In this document: piece after piece, positions 58,600 through 64,000 of the stretch
Layout: each line of letters opens with the position of its first letter
Numbering within the stretch: position 1 is the stretch's first letter
Position numbers and translations under genes: made by a program
NCBI GenBank assembly: GCA_032622095.1
Contig: CP136069.1
Span: 102,456,278 to 102,520,277 of the forward strand
From: Siphonodentalium dalli
Lineage: Eukaryota > Mollusca > Scaphopoda > Gadilida > Siphonodentaliidae
Direction of reading: 5' to 3'
Length of the DNA: 64,000 bases
Notes under the pieces: generated by a model
What the model saw: the letters and a program-made list of their open reading frames with translations, nothing else
Databases searched by the model: none
Told to the model about the DNA's origin: nothing

Positions 58600-61123
58600 C
58601 AGGCCTCAGCCTAGGGGTTCAGAACAGGGAGACTTGAAGTCTCCCTCCAGGAAATTTAGGGAGACTTCAGGAAATTTAGGGAGACTTCAGGGAGAAGTGG
58701 GGAGACTACCAAAAATTGACAATTTTCAAATATCGCTTATTTTATAACATCAATAAAAAATTTAAAAAGTTAAAATAAGAAATAAAACTAACAAATTTTG
58801 ACTTTATCTGAAATTAGCGTAATTAATTGTTATTATACATTTAACAGTCTGAATCGTGATCAGATGTAGTTGGTGGACCCAATTAATCAAATATTCAGCC
58901 GTGCTCAGATAATTAACGAATAACGTCAGATTTGCGGACTAGATCAGATGATGCATGTAATTTTTTAAGTTTAATTTGGTCACGGCTGTAATGTGGGTGT
59001 CCGCTAAAATAAACAATAAGGACTAACTAACAAAGGAGTTGCTAAAGCTTTTATTAATTAATGGCCTCTATAAATTAATGCCAACATCACTGGTATAATC
59101 CGATTAAAGCAATAAACTTGACATTTATTTACGGCTACGGAAGCGGTCTCTTCAAAAAGTGGGACGCGGTCTCTTCAAAAAGTACGACGCGTTACCGAAA
59201 CGAACTTCCGAACATACTCTGATAATTTCGTAATTGTTTTTATATCTGAAAAGCGGGACGGCGGTCTTTTAAGTTAAATAAATGTGACACTCACGACGGT
59301 CAGTAACAACACAGATGCGAACATATCGTGTTTTCAGCGTGTCAAAACATTCGTGATTAACATTCATTACCGCAAAGCGAACAAAGGCGACTGAATAACA
59401 ACACAAAACAATAGGTCATATTTTATTTTTTATTTTAAACACTTGGGTCTTTGTCTCTGAATCGTCTGTTTCTTTTTGGGATGGCCGCCACAATTCATCT
59501 ATATACGGACATGTCTGGGAAAAAAACTAGAAAAAAAATTAAGGAAAACAAAAATAAAAAATCCCCCTAAAATTGAAGGCGACTTCGATTTCGCCTTAGA
59601 ACGACGATAGGGCGAAGTCAGCGACAGTAAGGCAACAATCTCGCCCGAGTCCAAGCCTGCAAATAACAGGAAATTTTGTGCCTGACATGATGTCAGGCAC
59701 AAATTCATTTGTGCCTGACATCATATTTTTTGTGCCTGACATATTTTTTAAGAATAAAATAATAGTATGTTTACTTGTTTGTTTTGTTTAAATTGTTACT
59801 TATACTCTCCTATGTGGTCCCTGGTGGTCCCAGCAATATTAAAATAATTAATTTAAAGAAGAAAAGGAAATTAGGAAAAATACTTAACGATTGTTAAATT
59901 TGTTATTGTATGTATAAGTTATGAAATTAATAATTAGTGTAAACATATTTTTATTTCGTACAGATTTGAATCATATGATAAACATCAGTCATAAAAGTTT
60001 TCCCAACCCGGGCCAACTATTCAGCTTCCATCTAATTTCATAGGTGGAGATATGTTATTATATCATAACAACAAGGAGAAAGAGCAGCTCAACCTGAGAT
60101 TTTAGAGGAAATATGTTGATTTCCCACAAGGAGAACAAGCCGATCAGCCGAAGAGGGAAGACAGTTAATTCCAATCTACATAGTTTTTATGAACCCTACT
60201 CTAAAACAGTTTTGGTATCTCGTGGTGTCAGACTTATTGTTATTGCCTACTCCGTGGTACGCAACGATATCCTTACGTTCTTTGGTTTTAGAGTTGTCCT
60301 TCCTGTATTGGAACCTCATACCAGGTAACTTAAAAGCGACTGCTATATAGAGTTATCCTCCTTTCACCCCCTGCATGCACACAGTGCAACATGATCGCGT
60401 GATCTGCATGAGACGTTGCCATGGAGTCAAATTCTCCGTGACGTTGTTCAGTCACCGAACGTCTCTGGTCCACTGTGTGTAATCTGACAAGACTGACACA
60501 ATGCTGTCATATAGCCAAACTTTGTTTGTCATTTAATAACTGAGTTATTACAGTTAATAAAGCAACTATAAAACTGTTCTAAAATGCGTGGATTGCGTCA
60601 ATGTCATTCATATTGTGCACCGCCTGGGGATTTGGATTTTTTTAGCAGAACGCAAACTCTGGCACACAACGATTTTGATTGGCCCATGCACAAGCTGACA
60701 TAATCAAACAGGCGCTCTGATTGGATGTCTGGGTGCATGATGAGGTTGTCTGAAATCACACTGCAAGAACTTGTGAAGAAGAAGTGTAAGCATTCGGAAC
60801 ACCGCGCCCTTGACATTGTTTACGACGGAAACTGGCGAGGTGTGCCGATTGAATAGTGCGTTAGCTACTTTCATACATGGGCGATGTCGATAATAACCGT
60901 AAATAACTACAGTAAATAAACAGCACGCGTATCTGTCGTTTCTACTCTCTACGATCGCGAAACTATGCATTTTTTGTACTTGGGATTGGTTTTATCGGCA
61001 CCGGACATAATGTCAGGTAGAATTAATATTGAGCCAGACATTGGGGCAATTTCTGCCGGACAATGTCCGTGTCCGGACGCTAATTTGCAGGCTTGCCCGA
61101 GTCGCCTTGTGAGCTGAGGCCTG
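58600..61123. mobile_element. hAT-like element, 2,524 bp including a nested element
   Basis: The left end is CAGGCCTCAGCCTAGG and the reverse complement of the right end is CAGGCCTCAGCTCACAAGG. A perfect 8-bp duplication TCTGCAGA flanks it (58592-58599 and 61124-61131). The related empty site at 46600-46640 reads TAACATCCTCTGAGTTATGA. Subterminal GGGAGACTTC / GAAGTCTCCC, GGCGACTTCG and GGGCGAAGTC motifs match the hAT-like element at 44259. Without the nested 59652-61095 copy and its duplicated 8 bp it would be 1,072 bp. It has no transposase. Confidence 0.85.
59652..61095 (-). mobile_element. 8-bp-TSD DNA transposon, copy A2 (1,444 bp), inverted
   Basis: It is the reverse complement of 47482-48927 with the same CAAGCCTGCAAAT termini and its own perfect 8-bp duplication CCCGAGTC (59644-59651 and 61096-61103). 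The copies seem almost identical. The only difference I found is a 2-bp AT deletion near 60967 (AAAAAATGCATAG against AAAAAATATGCATAG). The 71-codon frame begins here at 60113 on the + strand. It is preceded by an acceptor-like GATTTTAG and ends beside a donor-like ACCAGGTAACT. Near-identity implies recent mobility. Confidence 0.9.
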
Positions 61124-61465
61124 TCTGCAGAGTTATGAAACTTTAATCTTTAATGAAATTACAGAAATATCCCATCCCCCCTCCCACATGGCCATTCATC
61201 AGAAAGCTCTCGGGGAGAGCTTTCCGATGAATGGCAACAAGCAATATTTCCGACTAAATCCTGAAAAATTACCCATAATTCTGCTGTGGTTAAGTGGTCA
61301 ATTACTTTGGACATTACTGTACCTGAATTTAGTGTGTCTGACATTTGCTGAATGAGGTCCCCAGAGGGTGAATTTAGTGTTGCTACCCCGTACAGCAGGC
61401 TAGCATCACCAATTACACCCTCAATGGACCTAATTCTGCTTAGGCATCATCTTCTGGGAAGTATC
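61124..61465 (+). mobile_element. Repeat host, next part, with a 45-bp palindrome
   Basis: GAGTTATGAAACTTTAATCT continues the host copy and matches 46620-46650. At 61191-61235 a perfect-looking stem GCCATTCATC.GAAAGCTCTC closes on a GGG loop. It replaces the poly-C neighbourhood seen in other copies. The CTGAATTTAGTGTGTCTGAC module starts at 61324 and is cut at TTAA 61466. Confidence 0.75.
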
Positions 61466-63018
61466 TTAACCCTTTGAACCCTGGCTCCCCACAACGATCG
61501 ACACCCTGACCCTGGGCTCCCAGTGGTATTTTTTATATTGTGGCCAGTGTTTAGATGTATGGTGTTGTTTATGTTCAAGTGGTGTCACATTTCTGAAACT
61601 TTAGATGTATCTTCCCCATGGACCACTGATTATTTTACGATCTGGTTACATTGCCACGTGGTCACCCCCTGGTAACGGTTGCTAGGCATCTACCCGATAT
61701 TGAAAGTAAAATACAATTATAGCTTTTACGGTCGTAATTCAGCCCAAGGAAATAGCGTTTTTGATGCAGTCAACACCCTATTGTGAAATTTGAGATATAT
61801 CTGGCCAGAAGTCTGATCCTAACTTCAGTATTTAAGGGTAGCAACGGTTGCTAAGTAAATACCCCAAATGATCGAATGACACCATTGCCCTGTGAATCCA
61901 ATTGTATTATGCCCCAATTTAGACATTCTTGGCATGCACATGCTAATGGTTATGTTCAAATGTGGCCACAGGTCTGAAATTTTACAGGTATATTCCCATG
62001 TATTTTTTTTAGAACAGTATACTTTGCCACACGATCACTCCCTGGTAACGGAACTGAAAGTATAATGCAATTATAGCTTATAGCGTCGTATAATTCCGCG
62101 CTAAGAAACAGCATTATCTATGCAGTCAATACCCTATTGTGAAACTGGAAATACATCAGGTCAGAAGATTGAACCTGCATGTAGTTTGTATTTAACGGTA
62201 TCAATGGTTGCTAAGCATATAGCCCGAGTGATCGAATGACACCACTTCCCTGTGCATTCAATGGCATTACGTCCGGTTTTAGACATTGCCTATAGGGCAC
62301 GGTGATGGTCATGTTCAAATGGTGCCACGAGTCTTAAACTTTACATAATTGCTCAATAATGCACGATTTGACCACGTGTTTGTAATGTGCACGCGCAAGT
62401 AGATCGGACTAGATGGTATTGTGACCATGCAACCCATTTCCACAGTACTACTCTGGTGCAATGTCAAAACGTGCAGCTGTATAACGCAAATTTATGTACT
62501 ATGGAGATCCTTGATGTGATTGTATCATTTCACAAAAATCCATACATTTATCATTTTATCCTATGCGCATGCTTGAAACAAATCGACTCAAATAAGAAAC
62601 TGCGTGCGCCTTCCTCACATATGACACATATGACAGAACACTGATTATGTATGCAATACTAATTTAAACCAAAAAGAGTGATCGAAATGGTGTCTTTCTA
62701 CAATCCTGCGAACCGCGCAACAATGTAGAGCTTTACCCGAATCGCTTCAAATAATGTACGTTTGTTGAATTCTGCGCTATGCGCATGTTTTTATACCCCA
62801 ACTAGTCGGCAACATACACATGCACCCATGGCACTGCTGAAGTTCCTTGGGATCATTTAGATAGATATAAGTGCATATACCAATGGTTATAACATGTATA
62901 CACATGCTACATAGGTTTATGATGTCACTGAATGCTGCTGGCCGCTTTTGCGGCCAGTCGGGTGTATGAACGTTTTCTGGCTGGCCGTTTTTGCGGCCAG
63001 TCGGGTTCAAAGGGTTAA
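61466..63018. mobile_element. piggyBac-like non-autonomous element, copy 2
   Basis: The body 61470-63014 (1,545 bp) starts CCCTTTGAACCCTGGCTCC and ends GGGTTCAAAGGG, with TTAA on both sides. Removing the body and one TTAA joins GGGAAGTATCTTAAGTATC, matching the uninterrupted GGGAAGTATCTTGAGTGTA at 47082-47100. It is related throughout to 1610-3114 (GATCGACACCCTG.CCCTGG, GGTAACGGTTGCTAGGCA). Two GGCCG-rich hairpins (CTGGCCG.TTTTGCGGCCAG) lie just inside the right end. No transposase frame is present. Confidence 0.88.
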
Positions 63019-63310
63019 GTATCAAATTGAAATATTGTTTTAGTTACTTTTTTGACTTTTTCCATTCTGTTCAGTTTCTATGTCCCCCTAATATGCAGAA
63101 GATAAAAACCATAATTGAGGTGTTCAATGGGTGTGCATTACAAACTTCAACTGTAGAACTTCAATCTGTTCCTAGGTTTCCCATGGCTGTTGAGGCCTAA
63201 TCAGACTGAAGATTAATCGGGTGATGCTAGCCCACCTTGCGGTATATTGTCATTAAATTCACCTTTTGGGGACCGCATTCTGCAAATGTCAGACACACTA
63301 TATTCAGACT
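63019..63310 (+). mobile_element. Repeat host, right part
   Basis: AGTTACTTTTTTGACTTTTTCC, TTCAGTTTCTATGTCCCC and GGGGACCGCATTCTGCAAAT correspond to 47115-47365. They complete the repeat unit begun at 51383. Confidence 0.75.
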
Positions 63311-64000
63311 TGGCTGGCATATTATTCTAAGCTACATAAATGCATGCTATCAAAATTTATTTGATCCATTTTAAATACAGACATCTTGAGATTAATTGAA
63401 AGTGATCCATTATCTGGGTGATATAGAATTGGCACATCAATCACCATACACTTGCAGTCAGATGCTCGTAGCCCGTTTATATATAACCATGGGTATATGC
63501 GAGATATAACCGTACAAAAAAAAAACGCCGTTCTTTTTACCGTGTATTTATCCATGGTGTGCGTGCCTGTGGTTGTCCGTAACATGGTGCCCGGTGTTAT
63601 TGCTTTGAAAGGTAATCATGTTCGACTGGTGTTGTCAGATTGGTAATATGAGATTAGCGGTTTCTATGTCTTGTCTGGTCACATTTACTGTTTGAACTTT
63701 GTCTGAAATAGACGCACTTTTTATACTAGAATTTGCGCAACAGGAGCGCATGGGAAATCGCACGTCGAGTTGGTTTAAGGGTTTTTAGAAAAAGTATTTA
63801 TATGATATAGACAGAGACGTGCCGACAGGGGTTGGGGTGTCTCACACCCCCAACTTTGGTCAAAATGTTCAACAGTTGGAAATTTCATACCTGCCAAAAC
63901 ATTAGTTGGAAATTTCACACCAACATTAAGTTGAAAATGTTCTTGTAGTTTGATTTTCAAACAATTTATTTGCATATTTTCCTATTTTTGGTAAATATTT
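63311..64000. other. No recognised gene
   Basis: Overlapping short open frames on both strands (63322-63585 minus, 63452-63646 plus) show no recognisable domain. About 63820-63930 contains a duplicated TTGGAAATTTCA-ACC phrase, suggesting a repeat fragment. Confidence 0.3.

Noticed and set aside
43455-64000. Search for the next WDR5 exon (CLKTYTGHKNEKYC)
   Set aside because: No matching open stretch with splice sites was found. It may be outside the window, although a manual scan could miss a diverged exon.

Overview
The window looks like an AT-rich, intron- and transposon-dominated invertebrate genome, most likely a mollusc and probably a bivalve. The inference rests on long introns, decayed LINE, Tc1, piggyBac, hAT and CACTA remnants, and very abundant dispersed repeats with (GTCY)n microsatellites of the pearl/Helentron-associated type known from bivalves. 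No prokaryotic features, CRISPR arrays, rRNA or tRNA genes were seen.

The one confident host gene is WDR5 (the WD40 subunit of MLL/SET1 methyltransferase complexes) on the + strand. Two consecutive coding exons are visible, 14447-14522 and 43421-43454, joined in frame through a split Asn codon. The intron between them is 28,898 bp and is almost wholly mobile-element sequence. The neighbouring WDR5 exons were not found and probably lie outside the window. In the left flank there is a weak two-exon gene candidate (977-1082 joined to 3670-3917) and a broken SGNH-hydrolase-like reading frame (6577-6933).

Layout: 1-14 kb holds the weak gene candidate, a piggyBac-like element, two Helentron-like non-autonomous elements, an L1/Tx1-like RT fragment and a 164-bp-type tandem repeat. 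14.4-43.5 kb is the WDR5 intron. It contains a three-level nest of Helentron-like elements (14.9-20.2 kb), more of the same family, a 2-kb TA-flanked element inserted in a diverged repeat (31.3-33.3 kb), a degenerate ~85-bp tandem array, a Tc1 transposase pseudogene, a large palindrome and a LINE 3' end. 44-51 kb holds a hAT-like element, a chimeric repeat, an 8-bp-TSD element and a 14-monomer, 164-bp satellite. 51.4-63.3 kb is a Russian-doll locus. One ~1.2 kb repeat unit, whose largely uninterrupted relative lies at 46.1-47.4 kb, has been split by a 6.7-kb CACTA-like element (TSD TAA), a hAT-like element (TSD TCTGCAGA) that itself carries a second copy of the 8-bp-TSD element, and a piggyBac-like element (TSD TTAA).

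Most insertion boundaries were defined by target-site duplications and by comparing filled sites with related copies elsewhere in the window. The most notable general pattern is a shared architecture across several otherwise different repeat families: a 5' hairpin, a (GTCC/GTCT)n tract, internal imperfect repeats, and a 3' hairpin followed by CTCTTGT or CTCTCGT, inserted between two T residues. At least one copy looks like a chimera joined at the microsatellite.
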